A model generated the notes under the pieces. It was given only the letters and a program-made list of their open reading frames with translations, did not search any database and was not told where the DNA came from. From Leyella stercorea (GTDB taxonomy: Bacteria > Bacteroidota > Bacteroidia > Bacteroidales > Bacteroidaceae), in NCBI RefSeq assembly GCF_021531655.1, contig NZ_JADYUF010000035.1, positions 1 through 37,604 of the forward strand: DNA of 37,604 nt, read 5' to 3'. Positions 1 through 8,557 of the stretch are shown here, one piece after another (the first letter of the stretch is position 1; each line of letters begins with the position of its first letter). The position numbers and the translations under genes are program-made.

Positions 1-28
1 TTTCGGGGCTTTGTGGGGCTTTTATCTC

Positions 29-2068
29 TTACAACCCTATTCTAACGCTTCCGCCTGTCATAATCCACAATCCCGGCTGGCGCACAGCACCCAGGTCGTA
101 GTATCTGTGGCATGTAATATTGTCGGCCTTTACGTAAAGGCTGTACGACGGAGCGGTCCACATCAGCTTGACATCCACCTTTGTATAAGGCGAATAGTTG
201 TTCATGCGCTGCTGCCAACGTACTGCCCACGATGCCGAAAGACGACTCCAGATGCGATGGTCGAGCTGGAATGTGGCCTTATGGCGCAAGTATTCCAAGG
301 CGTAGAGCGAACCGAATATCTCGCGGTCGGTCTCGTGCTTCTGATGTATGAAGGCATAACCAGCCTTGATGCGTGTGATGAACGAACCCGGAACGAGCTC
401 GTCCATATTGAGCGTAACGTCAGCCGAATAGCCCATATTGTCGAGTTTGCCGATGTTCATCGCCTGATACTTACGACTCTCGGAAGTTGGGTAAACCCAG
501 TCGATGATATTCTTGCCCTCTGAGTAGAATCCGCTCAACACAGCCTCAACGCCACGTGTGCGGTAGCGTGTACCAATCTTGAAGGTAGAATTGCGCTCGG
601 GGCTGAGGTTGGGATCGCCCTGCTGTGCCGAATTTGAAGTATAAAGGTCGGTGAATGTGGGCACACGCAGCGCCTTGTTCCACGATGCATAGAACTTCCA
701 GTTGTCGCTCGGACGATAAGAGATGTCTACACCAGGATAGAAACGGAAACGGTTGTCAAGACCAGTATTGCGATTTGCAAGTACGCCAGCCGACAAAGTG
801 AAGCCACCGAGAATCACGTTATGCTCGAGGAATAGGCTCGTGTTGGTGCGGTCGCCACGATGGTCGTAGTGGCGGTCGGAACCGTGTATGGCGGTCCACT
901 CGCTCTCGTCGAGCAGCATTCCGTATGCCGTACTGAGTATATGCTCCTTGCGCAGGTCGACACCAACGGCTGTCTTGCCCAACAGCCATGTAGCATGGGC
1001 GTTGAGAGCGGCTCCATATACGTCCATACGGTGATAGTTCTCGCCGTTCTTGGCACCTTCCTTGCCTCGCGTAAGCTGATAATGGTCGACGTCGCGGTGC
1101 CAATATACCGAGGGCGAGAACACCAGACGCTCGTCGGCAAACGGACGAATGTCGGCAAGAGCCGATGCCATGAAGCGGCGTGTAGCCTCCCACTGGTTGT
1201 TGAAGCGGGCGCTGTAGAATGTCGAAGCACCATAATCCTGCGACGACAGACCTCCCTGCCACGACAGATTGACATAGCGCGACTCCCAAGAACCCATGTA
1301 ATACATGCGACGGCGCTTGAAATCGCTGTTGGCTGTGCCACCGTCGCTCTGCGTATAGCCTCCGCTGAGCTGCTGACTGACGCTGCCCGTGCGAAGACTC
1401 AAACCAGCATCGCCACCGAATGTGCCGAACGAGCCTCCTTCGGCCGACACACGCACACTGCTCTCCTTGTCGGTGCGCGTCACGATATTGATGGCTCCGT
1501 TGAACGCCGACGATCCGAACACACGTGCCGAAGCACCCTCGAGAACCTCGATGCGCTCAATGTCAGAAAGAGAAACGGGAAAATCGGCTGCATTATGGCC
1601 GGTCTGCGGGCTTGACATGTTCACTCCATTCAATAGAATGGTAATCTGGTCGAACGTGCCGCCATTGATGCTGATGTCCGTCTGTACACCAAAGCCACCG
1701 CGCTGACGGACATCGACGCCCGTGGCTAACTTAAGAATGTCGTTGATACTTGCCGCCTCCGCACGCTGAATGTCGTCGCGCGAGATGACAGTCACAATCT
1801 TTGCCGACTGCAACGCAGTGAGCGGAGCACGCGAACCGGTGACAAGCACCTCGTCGAGCTTCACCTCCTGACGGCCAAGTGAGTCGGCTGCCATTGCTGT
1901 AGCAGCAGGCTTGGTACTGATTCCGTCTGCCTTGGCGTAGGTCAAAGTTGCCACGCTAAGGGTGCAGATGAGCACCTCACGTCCGATACAGCTGAACAGA
2001 GCATAGCTACGGCGCGAGAAATGCTTGAAGCGCAGAGCCTGTCTGTCGTTAAATCTGTGTCTGTACAT
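29..2068 (-). CDS. TonB-dependent outer-membrane receptor, BtuB-like
   Basis: Outer-membrane active transporter of 679 residues that would import a scarce ligand using TonB energy. BtuB-type receptors of this size take up cobalamin, but the ligand here is inferred. An N-terminal hydrophobic stretch (about residues 28-48) acts as signal. The plug domain follows, with VLVTGSRAPL near residue 74, then ISRDDIQRA, INDILKLATGVDVRQRGG, LLNGVN and IERIEVLEGASARVFGSSAFNGAINIVTR. The rest alternates aromatic and polar strands as in a 22-strand barrel, including the conserved YASWNKALRVPTFTDLY. It ends in VRIGL rather than the usual terminal Phe. The stop lies 29 bases from the window edge, so operon partners downstream cannot be seen. 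The 140-bp leader holds two hairpins, but I found no box resembling the cobalamin riboswitch core. Confidence 0.88.
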   Translation of the reverse strand: MYRHRFNDRQALRFKHFSRRSYALFSCIGREVLICTLSVATLTYAKADGISTKPAATAMAADSLGRQEVKLDEVLVTGSRAPLTALQSAKIVTVISRDDIQRAEAASINDILKLATGVDVRQRGGFGVQTDISINGGTFDQITILLNGVNMSSPQTGHNAADFPVSLSDIERIEVLEGASARVFGSSAFNGAINIVTRTDKESSVRVSAEGGSFGTFGGDAGLSLRTGSVSQQLSGGYTQSDGGTANSDFKRRRMYYMGSWESRYVNLSWQGGLSSQDYGASTFYSARFNNQWEATRRFMASALADIRPFADERLVFSPSVYWHRDVDHYQLTRGKEGAKNGENYHRMDVYGAALNAHATWLLGKTAVGVDLRKEHILSTAYGMLLDESEWTAIHGSDRHYDHRGDRTNTSLFLEHNVILGGFTLSAGVLANRNTGLDNRFRFYPGVDISYRPSDNWKFYASWNKALRVPTFTDLYTSNSAQQGDPNLSPERNSTFKIGTRYRTRGVEAVLSGFYSEGKNIIDWVYPTSESRKYQAMNIGKLDNMGYSADVTLNMDELVPGSFITRIKAGYAFIHQKHETDREIFGSLYALEYLRHKATFQLDHRIWSRLSASWAVRWQQRMNNYSPYTKVDVKLMWTAPSYSLYVKADNITCHRYYDLGAVRQPGLWIMTGGSVRIGL

Positions 2069-2123
2069 AGATTTGTTGAATTAATTAATAAAATGAATAA
2101 AATTATACAGGGGCGTATATTTT

Positions 2124-2159
2124 AAAAACTCGCACTACCAATCGCTGGCAATGCGAGTT
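2124..2159 (-). terminator. Terminator of the DUF349 gene
   Basis: The arms AACTCGCA and TGCGAGTT pair perfectly around a 17-base loop. On the minus strand the hairpin is followed by TTTTTAAAAT, a proper U-tract. It lies about 50 bases past the DUF349 stop codon and before the btuB-like gene, so the two are probably separate transcription units. A second small hairpin, GTTGCA/TGCAAC, sits at 2163-2180. Confidence 0.65.
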
Positions 2160-2207
2160 GTCGTTGCAGCGCTGTGCAACTTATTTTGAAAAATAATTGT
2201 ATATCAT

Positions 2208-4016
2208 TTATTTCTCAGCGTCGATAGCCTTAATCTTCTGGCGAACCAGTTCGAGGTCGTCGCGCAGGTTCTGCACCTTGCGATTCATCTCGTCGATAAG
2301 GCTGTTGCCCTTCTTAGAGCTTGCGTTAAGGAAACCGAGATTGTTCTCGTAGGTCTGGATTTCCTGCTTGAGCTGGTCGAAACGACGCATCAGGCGTGAG
2401 CGCTCTGAGCCCAAAGCCTCCTCGCCACGCTTTGCCATGTTCTTGATGTTCGACTTGAAGTCGTCAAGACGGCGGCGCTTTGTGGTGATGTTAAGCTGAC
2501 GATATATAACGTCGAGCGCCTCATGATACTCGGCATAGAGGGCGTCCTTCTCCTTGAAGGGCACGTGTCCCACCTTATTATATTCGTCGACGAGAGCCTG
2601 AACCTGATTCTTTGTGGCTTCAGCACCAAGACCCTTGAGCTGAGCAATGAGCTCGCGCTTCTTGTCGAGATTGGCACGTTCCTCGCCACGTGTGCCTGCG
2701 TTGGCAGCCTTGCGTGCTTCGAAGAACTTGTTGCAAGCTCCGAGGAACTCGTTCCAGAGCTGGTCGCCGAGCTTCTTTGGAACCTGACCTACGGTCTTCC
2801 ATTCCTTCTGAAGGGCGATGAGCTTGTCGCTTGTAGACTTCCACTCGGTGCTTTCAGCCAGTGCCTTAGCCTTCTCGACGAGGGCCTTCTTGCGCTCGAT
2901 GTTGTCGGCATAGGCTGCCTTGAGCTGCTTGAAGAACTCAGTCTTGCGGCCGAAGAAGTCGTCGCACGCTGCACGGAAGCGCTCGAATATCTTGACATTC
3001 ATCTTCTGTGGTGCAAAACCGATGGTCTTCCACTCGTTCTGTATTTCGATTATCTCCTTAGAGTGCTTCTCCCAGTCGGCAGCGCCCTTGTTTTCGAGCT
3101 TGCCAATCTCCTCTACCTTCTCGCAGAGAGTGGTCTTGCGTGCGAGGTTTTCCTCTTCACCGGCGCGAAGGTCCTCAAAGTGCTGTTGATGACGCTTGTT
3201 GATGACGGTCGATGCAGCCTTGAAGCGTGTCCAGATCTGCTCGCGCAACTCCTTGGCAACGGGACCAGTCTCACGATATTGCTGATGAAGTTCCTGCAAC
3301 TGGTGGAATGCGCTGATTACATCTTCCTCATCGGCGAGCTTCTCAGCAGCCTCACACAGCTTGGTCTTTATCTCAAGATTCTTCTTGAAATCGTACTCGC
3401 GAGCCTCCGAGTTGAGCTTCAGCAGGTCGTAATACTGCTCGACATAGAGCTGGTAGTTGCGCCACAGCTCGCTGGCTTTCTCTGCCGGCACAGCCTTGAT
3501 GTCCTTCCACTCCTGCTGCAGTTCCTTAAACTCATTGTACGACTTGTTGGCCTCATCGGGCGATGTAGCCATTGCCTTGATACGTTCGATGATGGCGAGC
3601 TTCTTCTCAAGGTTGGCCTGCTTCTCGGCTTCCTGCTCCAGGAACACCTTTGCACGTTTTTCGCGCACCACAGCCATTTGCTCTTTGAATGTTTCTTCGT
3701 CTTCGTCGGGCACAATCTGGTATGTTGTGGGATCGCCACCGCCTTCGATGTATTCCTTCAGACGTGCTTCGCGCTCGGCGACGTGCAACTTGTAGAATAC
3801 AGTCTTAAGCAGATCAATCTCATCTTTGTCAGGATTGTCATCGCTCTGTGCTATCTGCTTCAGGCGTTCTACAACCTCCTGCTTTGTCTTGTATACCTTG
3901 TTGTTAGCCACCGGCTGTTCGGCGGGAGTGTCAACGTTCTTGACTTCAGCTACGTTCTCCACATTCGCCACTTCTTGTGTACCTTGATTCAAGGCTTTCT
4001 CTTGAGAGTCCATCAT
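2208..4016 (-). CDS. DUF349 domain protein, coiled-coil repeats
   Basis: Acidic, highly charged cytoplasmic protein of 602 residues. After a low-complexity N-terminus (about residues 1-45, rich in Asn, Val and Glu) come roughly five tandem helical DUF349-type units of 70-80 residues. Recurrent signatures are EWKDIKAVP, QYRETGPV, EWKTIGFAP, EWKTVGQVP and EYNKVGHVP, each followed by a basic W/F-containing helix such as ELWRNYQ, QIWTRFK or QLWNEFL. The C-terminal 90 residues are predicted coiled coil. There is no signal peptide or membrane segment. Proteins of this family are widespread in Bacteroidota and their molecular function is not settled. Two ATG codons are adjacent at 4016 and 4013; either may be used. 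A good promoter lies 100 bases upstream. Confidence 0.85.
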   Translation of the reverse strand: MMDSQEKALNQGTQEVANVENVAEVKNVDTPAEQPVANNKVYKTKQEVVERLKQIAQSDDNPDKDEIDLLKTVFYKLHVAEREARLKEYIEGGGDPTTYQIVPDEDEETFKEQMAVVREKRAKVFLEQEAEKQANLEKKLAIIERIKAMATSPDEANKSYNEFKELQQEWKDIKAVPAEKASELWRNYQLYVEQYYDLLKLNSEAREYDFKKNLEIKTKLCEAAEKLADEEDVISAFHQLQELHQQYRETGPVAKELREQIWTRFKAASTVINKRHQQHFEDLRAGEEENLARKTTLCEKVEEIGKLENKGAADWEKHSKEIIEIQNEWKTIGFAPQKMNVKIFERFRAACDDFFGRKTEFFKQLKAAYADNIERKKALVEKAKALAESTEWKSTSDKLIALQKEWKTVGQVPKKLGDQLWNEFLGACNKFFEARKAANAGTRGEERANLDKKRELIAQLKGLGAEATKNQVQALVDEYNKVGHVPFKEKDALYAEYHEALDVIYRQLNITTKRRRLDDFKSNIKNMAKRGEEALGSERSRLMRRFDQLKQEIQTYENNLGFLNASSKKGNSLIDEMNRKVQNLRDDLELVRQKIKAIDAEK

Positions 4017-4116
4017 TTCACTGTTTTAAGTTTATGATAAGGGTAATTCAAATTCTCACCATGCCAAGGCTTTGCCATGACATGATTTTCATGTTCATAT
4101 ATATTTATATAGGTTG

Positions 4117-4150
4117 CAAACTTAAATAAAAAAAACCGAAAAGCAACAAA
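4117..4150 (-). promoter_or_regulatory. Bacteroidota-type promoter for the DUF349 gene
   Basis: On the minus strand the -7 box TAAGTTTG (4124-4117) is preceded after 22 bases by TTTG (4150-4147). This fits the TTTG / TAnnTTTG pattern of the primary sigma factor in this phylum, with a slightly long spacer. A relic of the 22-bp repeat family (GGACTCGTTTTGG, about 4185-4197) lies just upstream. Confidence 0.55.
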
Positions 4151-4266
4151 AAAGAACGTTTTTTTATGCTTTTCGGGTCTAAATGGACTCGTTTTGGGGG
4201 ATTATTGCTAATTATGAGGTTGTTGTATAGTAGTTTGAATGCAGAAAAACGGTTGTCGGAATGCCA

Positions 4267-4306
4267 AAACAGGAGGCCATGGCACGAAGCCATAACCTCC
4301 TGTTTC
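4267..4306 (-). terminator. Hairpin terminator downstream of gltX
   Basis: AAACAGGAGG and CCTCCTGTTT pair perfectly, and an inner ATGGC/GCCAT stem continues after a two-base mismatch around the loop ACGAA. It lies 24 bases past the gltX stop. The core AGGAGG-YY-ATGGC...GCCAT-RR-CCTCCT resembles the large cruciform repeat at 19179-19293, so the terminator may derive from a dispersed repeat. Confidence 0.6.
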
Positions 4307-4329
4307 TTTTAAATATTTGTATCAAAGGT

Positions 4330-5847
4330 TTACTTAAGCACCTCGATGGCACGCTGCAAACGCTTGATGGTTTCTTCCTTTCCGAGGAATGCCGAGATGT
4401 CGAACATGCCCGGACCCTTGCCTATACCAACAAGCGCAAGGCGGAATGCGTTCATAACGTCGCCCAGTTTGTAGCCCTTATCCTCTACCCACTTCATCAC
4501 GACGGGCTCCTGTCCCTCGATAGAGAAGTCGTCTATGCCGTTGAGAACTTCTGCCAACTCGCCCATAACCTTGGCTGAGTCTTCCTTCCAGCGCTTCTTG
4601 ACGGTCTTCTGGTCGTACTCTGTAGGGGCGATGAAGAAGAACGAGCACAGAGGCCAAAGCTCCTTGACGAAGCTCACACGGTCCTTCATCATAGCCACAA
4701 CCTGTGTTATACGCTCCATCGACTCGTCCACTCCGTTGTTGGCAACGATAGGTGCGAAGAGGTCGGCAATCTCCTCGTTCGACTTGCGCAGGATGTACTC
4801 GTGGTTGAACCAGATGCCCTTCTGGAAGTCGAACTTGGCACCCGACTTAGAGCACTTGTGTATATCGAACTGCTCAACAAGATCGTCAAGCGAGAACATC
4901 TCCTGCTCTGTACCCGGATTCCAGCCCAGCAAGGCGAGGAAATTGACTACAGCCTCGGGGAAGTAGCCGCTCTCACGATAGCCTGAAGAAACGTCACCAG
5001 TCTTGGGATCGTGCCACTCAAGCGGGAACACGGGGAAACCGAGACGGTCACCGTCGCGCTTCGAGAGTTTGCCCTTACCCTCCGGCTTGAGCAGAAGCGG
5101 CAGGTGGGCGAATGTAGGCATAGTGTCTTCCCATCCGAAGGCACGATAAAGCAGAACGTGAAGCGGTGCGCTGGGCAGCCATTCTTCGCCACGTATCACG
5201 TGAGTAATCTCCATAAGGTGGTCGTCAACGATATTTGCCAAGTGATAAGTGGGCAGTTCGTCGGCGCTCTTGTAGAGCACCTTGTCGTCGAGAATGTCGC
5301 TCTTAATCTTCACATCGCCACGAATCATGTCGTCTACATGCACTTCAATGCCCGGCTCAACCATGAAACGCACCACATACTGCTTGCCGTCGTTGATGCG
5401 ACGTTCTACTTCCTCCTTCGGGAGAGTGAGCGAGTTGGTCATCTGCATACGTGTCTTGGCATCGTACTGGAAGTTCTGAATCTCCGCACGCTTTGCTTCA
5501 AGCTGCTCGGGAGTATCGAATGCTATGTAAGCCTTGCCGTCGGCAAGGAGCTGGTCGACATATTTCTTATATATGGCGCGACGCTCGCTCTGACGATACG
5601 GGCCGTGATCGCCACCGAACGAAACTCCTTCGTCAAACTTGATACCGAGCCAACGGAACGACTCGATGATATAATCTTCGGCTCCAGGCACAAAGCGATG
5701 AGAGTCGGTATCCTCAATACGGAACACCAAGTCGCCACCGTGCTGACGCGCGAATAGATAGTTATACAATGCTGTACGCACACCACCGATGTGCAAAGGT
5801 CCTGTTGGGCTTGGCGCGAAGCGCACCCTTACTTTTCTATCTGACAT
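4330..5847 (-). CDS. gltX: Glutamyl-tRNA synthetase
   Basis: Class I aminoacyl-tRNA synthetase that charges tRNA-Glu with glutamate using ATP in the cytoplasm. It is 505 residues from the start chosen here. The Rossmann nucleotide fold carries [26 protein letters not shown] (HIGH motif HIGG, about residues 15-18) and [10 protein letters not shown]; the second ATP signature appears as [11 protein letters not shown], the KMSKS-type loop. The C-terminal third is the helical anticodon-binding domain. An in-frame ATG ten codons upstream (5877) is less likely: [16 protein letters not shown] matches the usual family N-terminus, and the -7 box at 5875-5882 would put that upstream ATG before the transcript begins. 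Length and motifs are normal for the family. Confidence 0.97.
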   Translation of the reverse strand: MSDRKVRVRFAPSPTGPLHIGGVRTALYNYLFARQHGGDLVFRIEDTDSHRFVPGAEDYIIESFRWLGIKFDEGVSFGGDHGPYRQSERRAIYKKYVDQLLADGKAYIAFDTPEQLEAKRAEIQNFQYDAKTRMQMTNSLTLPKEEVERRINDGKQYVVRFMVEPGIEVHVDDMIRGDVKIKSDILDDKVLYKSADELPTYHLANIVDDHLMEITHVIRGEEWLPSAPLHVLLYRAFGWEDTMPTFAHLPLLLKPEGKGKLSKRDGDRLGFPVFPLEWHDPKTGDVSSGYRESGYFPEAVVNFLALLGWNPGTEQEMFSLDDLVEQFDIHKCSKSGAKFDFQKGIWFNHEYILRKSNEEIADLFAPIVANNGVDESMERITQVVAMMKDRVSFVKELWPLCSFFFIAPTEYDQKTVKKRWKEDSAKVMGELAEVLNGIDDFSIEGQEPVVMKWVEDKGYKLGDVMNAFRLALVGIGKGPGMFDISAFLGKEETIKRLQRAIEVLK

Positions 5848-5874
5848 ATTATAGTATGTTTTTATTTTTGTGTA

Positions 5875-5882
5875 CAAAGGTA
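5875..5882 (-). promoter_or_regulatory. gltX: -7 box of the gltX promoter
   Basis: TACCTTTG on the minus strand, followed by TACA, matches TAnnTTTG. It lies 28 bases from the chosen gltX start codon, which leaves a short leader. No convincing -33 TTTG is seen at the expected distance. Confidence 0.5.
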
Positions 5883-5914
5883 GTAAGTTTTTCTCAATTT
5901 AGACATTTTTTTTG

Positions 5915-5922
5915 TAATATTG
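5915..5922 (+). promoter_or_regulatory. -7 box of the 7TM-HD gene promoter
   Basis: TAATATTG followed by C differs from TAnnTTTG at one position and lies 28 bases before the ATG at 5950. With the gltX box at 5875-5882 it makes a compact divergent promoter region of under 110 bases. It supports 5950 rather than 5920 as the start of the HD gene. Confidence 0.4.
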
Positions 5923-5949
5923 CAGTCCAAACCTATAATAAGACAATAT

Positions 5950-8001
5950 ATGTACAGAATTGAGAAGAGCAGAAAACATTTCTGGCGCAATATGTTCACC
6001 CGTATAGCGCTGGTATTGGTGACTGTGACGGTGATAGTATGGTCGCTGCCGCGCAACGAGGGTCAGCGATTCAGATACGACATCGGCAAGCCGTGGATGT
6101 ACGGCTCGTTCATTGCCAAGTTCGACTTTCCTATCTACAAGACCGACGAGACCATAAAAGCCCAGGAGGACTCGCTGCTGCAGACCTACCAACCTTACTA
6201 CAACTACGACAAGACGGTGGAGAAGAAGCAGGTGAGCAAGTTCCTCTCCGACTTCCACGACGGCATTCCCGGACTGCCACACCAGTACATCGACATAATA
6301 GCCAAGCAGCTGCACCGGTTGTATCAGACGGGTATCATGGACACGCCCGAATACAACGAGATATATCGCGACTCCACTTCGCTGGTGCGCGTGGTCATAG
6401 GCAACAACGCACAGACCATGCCGCTCAACGAAATCTACTCTACGCTGTCGGCTTACGAGCAGATATTCCTCGACGACGTGGTAGCACAGCAACGCCCGTT
6501 GTTACAGCGTTGCAATCTGAACAACTACATCGAGCCTAACCTTATATATGATAAGGAACGCTCGCTGACCGAACGCAACGACCTGCTGTCGTCCATACCG
6601 CCTGCCAGCGGAATGGTGATGAGCGGACAAAAGGTGATTGACCGTGGCGACATTGTCGACGAATACACCTACCGCGTGCTCAACTCGTTCGAGCGAGAGA
6701 TAAAACGCCGCTCGGCAACGCAGAATGAGATAACAAGCACCATTATCGGACAGATAATACTTGTGACCCTTATGGTGACACTATTCACCATATATCTCGC
6801 CCTGTTCCGACGCGACTACTTCAACAAGCCGCGCTCCATCGCCATGCTCTACTCGCTCATTACGCTCTTCCCGGTGATAGTGGCTATAATGATGCGCCAC
6901 AACTTTCTGAGCGTCTACATAGTGCCATTCGCCATGGTTCCGATGTTTGTGCGTGTGTTTATGGACTCGCGCACGGCGTTCATCTCGCACGTCACGATGC
7001 TGCTTATATGCACCATCGCCGTGAGATACCAGTACGAATTCATCATCATTCAGATTGTAGCGGGCCTGATAGCCATCTATTCGCTGCGCGAACTGACACG
7101 CCGTGCCCAGGTGTTCAAGACCGGAATACTCGTGGCAATGGGCAGCGCACTGGTATATCTGGCTCTGCAGATGATTCAGGACAACGACTTCACCATCATG
7201 GATCATGACATGTACTACCACTTTGTGGTTAATGGCGTGCTGCTGTTGCTCGCCTATCCGCTGATGTACATCGTCGAAAAGATGTTCGGATTCGTGTCGA
7301 GCGTGACGCTGTTTGAGCTGTCCAACACCAACCGCGGACTGCTGCGCGACCTCTCGGAGATAGCGCCCGGCACCTTCCAGCACTCCATCACGGTGGGCAA
7401 TCTTGCTGCCGAGATAGCCAATAAGATTGGTGCCAACTCGCTTCTGGTGCGTACCGGTGCGCTGTATCACGACATAGGCAAAATGGCCGACCCCGTTTTC
7501 TTCACCGAAAATCAAGCAGGTGTCAACCCACACGACCACCTCGACTATAAGGAGAGCGCACGCATCATCATCAATCACGTCACCGAGGGCGTGAAAATGG
7601 CTGAACGTGAGAATCTGCCTACCATCATACGCGACTTCATCGTGACCCACCATGGCACGGGAATGACCAAGTTCTTCTACATTAAATACAAGAATGAGCA
7701 TCCCGACGAAGAGATTGACCCGAAGCCGTTTGAATACCCGGGTCCCAACCCGTTCACACGCGAGCAGGCAATCCTCATGATTGCCGACGGCGTGGAGGCT
7801 GCTTCGCGCTCAATAACAGAATATACAGAGGAGAACATCGCCACACTGGTAAACAAAATCATCGACGGCGACGTGGCTGACGGCTACTTCAAGGATTGTC
7901 CAATCACATTCCGCGACATAGCCCTCGCCAAAATCGTACTCATCGAACGCCTCAAAGCAATATACCACACACGTATATCGTATCCTGAGGCGAAGAAGTA
8001 A
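5950..8001 (+). CDS. 7TM-HD family phosphodiesterase (PgpH/YqfF type)
   Basis: Membrane protein of 683 residues with the layout of PgpH/YqfF: an N-terminal membrane anchor (about 18-36), a soluble extracytoplasmic region of about 230 residues (7TMR-HDED type), a block of about seven membrane segments (about 265-460), and a cytoplasmic HD domain. The metal-binding core is GALYHDIGKMADPVFF near residue 506, preceded by FQHSITVGNLAAEIANKIG and followed by VTHHGTG and MIADGVEAASRS, all typical of the family. Characterised members hydrolyse cyclic di-AMP; that substrate is inferred here by homology. The start at 5950 (MYRIEKSRK) is preferred over 5920 because of the promoter position. It is divergent from gltX and followed by a gene-free region. 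Confidence 0.9.
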   Translation: MYRIEKSRKHFWRNMFTRIALVLVTVTVIVWSLPRNEGQRFRYDIGKPWMYGSFIAKFDFPIYKTDETIKAQEDSLLQTYQPYYNYDKTVEKKQVSKFLSDFHDGIPGLPHQYIDIIAKQLHRLYQTGIMDTPEYNEIYRDSTSLVRVVIGNNAQTMPLNEIYSTLSAYEQIFLDDVVAQQRPLLQRCNLNNYIEPNLIYDKERSLTERNDLLSSIPPASGMVMSGQKVIDRGDIVDEYTYRVLNSFEREIKRRSATQNEITSTIIGQIILVTLMVTLFTIYLALFRRDYFNKPRSIAMLYSLITLFPVIVAIMMRHNFLSVYIVPFAMVPMFVRVFMDSRTAFISHVTMLLICTIAVRYQYEFIIIQIVAGLIAIYSLRELTRRAQVFKTGILVAMGSALVYLALQMIQDNDFTIMDHDMYYHFVVNGVLLLLAYPLMYIVEKMFGFVSSVTLFELSNTNRGLLRDLSEIAPGTFQHSITVGNLAAEIANKIGANSLLVRTGALYHDIGKMADPVFFTENQAGVNPHDHLDYKESARIIINHVTEGVKMAERENLPTIIRDFIVTHHGTGMTKFFYIKYKNEHPDEEIDPKPFEYPGPNPFTREQAILMIADGVEAASRSITEYTEENIATLVNKIIDGDVADGYFKDCPITFRDIALAKIVLIERLKAIYHTRISYPEAKK

Positions 8002-8138
8002 AGGCAATACAAATATTGTACACGCAGTAAAAAAGTGTTACAAAACGAAAAATGATTCTAGAAATTTCAGAGGCGGTTTTTATCGGTTTTTCAACGTAAA
8101 ATACCACTCTCTATCTCCATCCGAGGCTTCTTTGCATT

Positions 8139-8248
8139 GCAAAAGGACTACTTTTGGAATGCAAAGGAGCCTTTTTTGTAAAGCAAAAGGGGCCTAAACG
8201 GAGGGTAAAAACGGTCGTTTTGCGACGAAAAGGAGTCCTTTTAACGAT
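8139..8248. repeat. 22-bp palindromic tandem array A (five units)
   Basis: Five units begin at 8139, 8161, 8183, 8205 and about 8226. The consensus core is GCAAAAGGACTCCTTTTG. The first and last units keep the palindrome best (AAAAGGACTACTTTT and AAAAGGAGTCCTTTT); the middle units are degenerate and the last is shifted by one base. A further decayed unit may precede at 8117-8138. The array sits between two convergent genes. Confidence 0.8.
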
Positions 8249-8452
8249 ATTTTTTTTGCACACTTGCTACGCTTACGTAATAACAACGTGTGTATCAACA
8301 GCTTACCGCTGCACGCGCAAAACTCGAGAATTTCGAGTTTAAGATTTCCTTGTGCGCTCAACCCATAGTTTTGAGGGCTTAAAAATGCAAATATTGTGAT
8401 GAGACGGTGATGCGCTGAGAGGGTGATATAGCCATTGGCAACATACAAAGAA

Positions 8453-8493
8453 GCGGCAATCACACGATAAATTAATATCGATGCGATTGCCGC
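8453..8493 (-). terminator. Terminator of the FadL-type gene
   Basis: GCGGCAATC and GATTGCCGC form a nine-base stem that continues after one-base bulges with CACGAT/ATCG-TG around an AT-rich loop. On the minus strand it is followed by TTCTTTGT. It lies 65 bases past the stop codon of the outer-membrane protein gene. Confidence 0.6.
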
Positions 8494-8557
8494 ATAACCA
8501 CTTGTTACCGAAACTTAAGGTATATGGCGGAATTTTAAGCAATTTATTCGTTCAGAC

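Larger units (their letters stand above)
8002..8557. other. Gene-free region between convergent genes
   Basis: 556 bases with no credible gene. It holds the first 22-bp repeat array (8139-8248), a perfect small hairpin with arms AAACTCGA/TCGAGTTT (8320-8340), and the fadL terminator (8453-8493). Short open frames of 60-90 codons here run through the repeats and show no family resemblance. Confidence 0.7.

Noticed and set aside
860..1615. 251-codon plus-strand frame opposite the TonB-dependent receptor
   Set aside because: Antisense shadow; the minus strand has a full plug and barrel.
2523..4037. Long plus-strand open frame (504 codons) opposite the DUF349 gene
   Set aside because: Leu/Val-rich translation is the mirror of a Glu/Lys-rich coiled-coil gene; no promoter, no family motif, and the minus-strand gene is clear.
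8194..8463. Short minus-strand frame in the 8.0-8.55 kb gap
   Set aside because: Runs through array A and hairpins, shows no recognisable domain and no promoter box.
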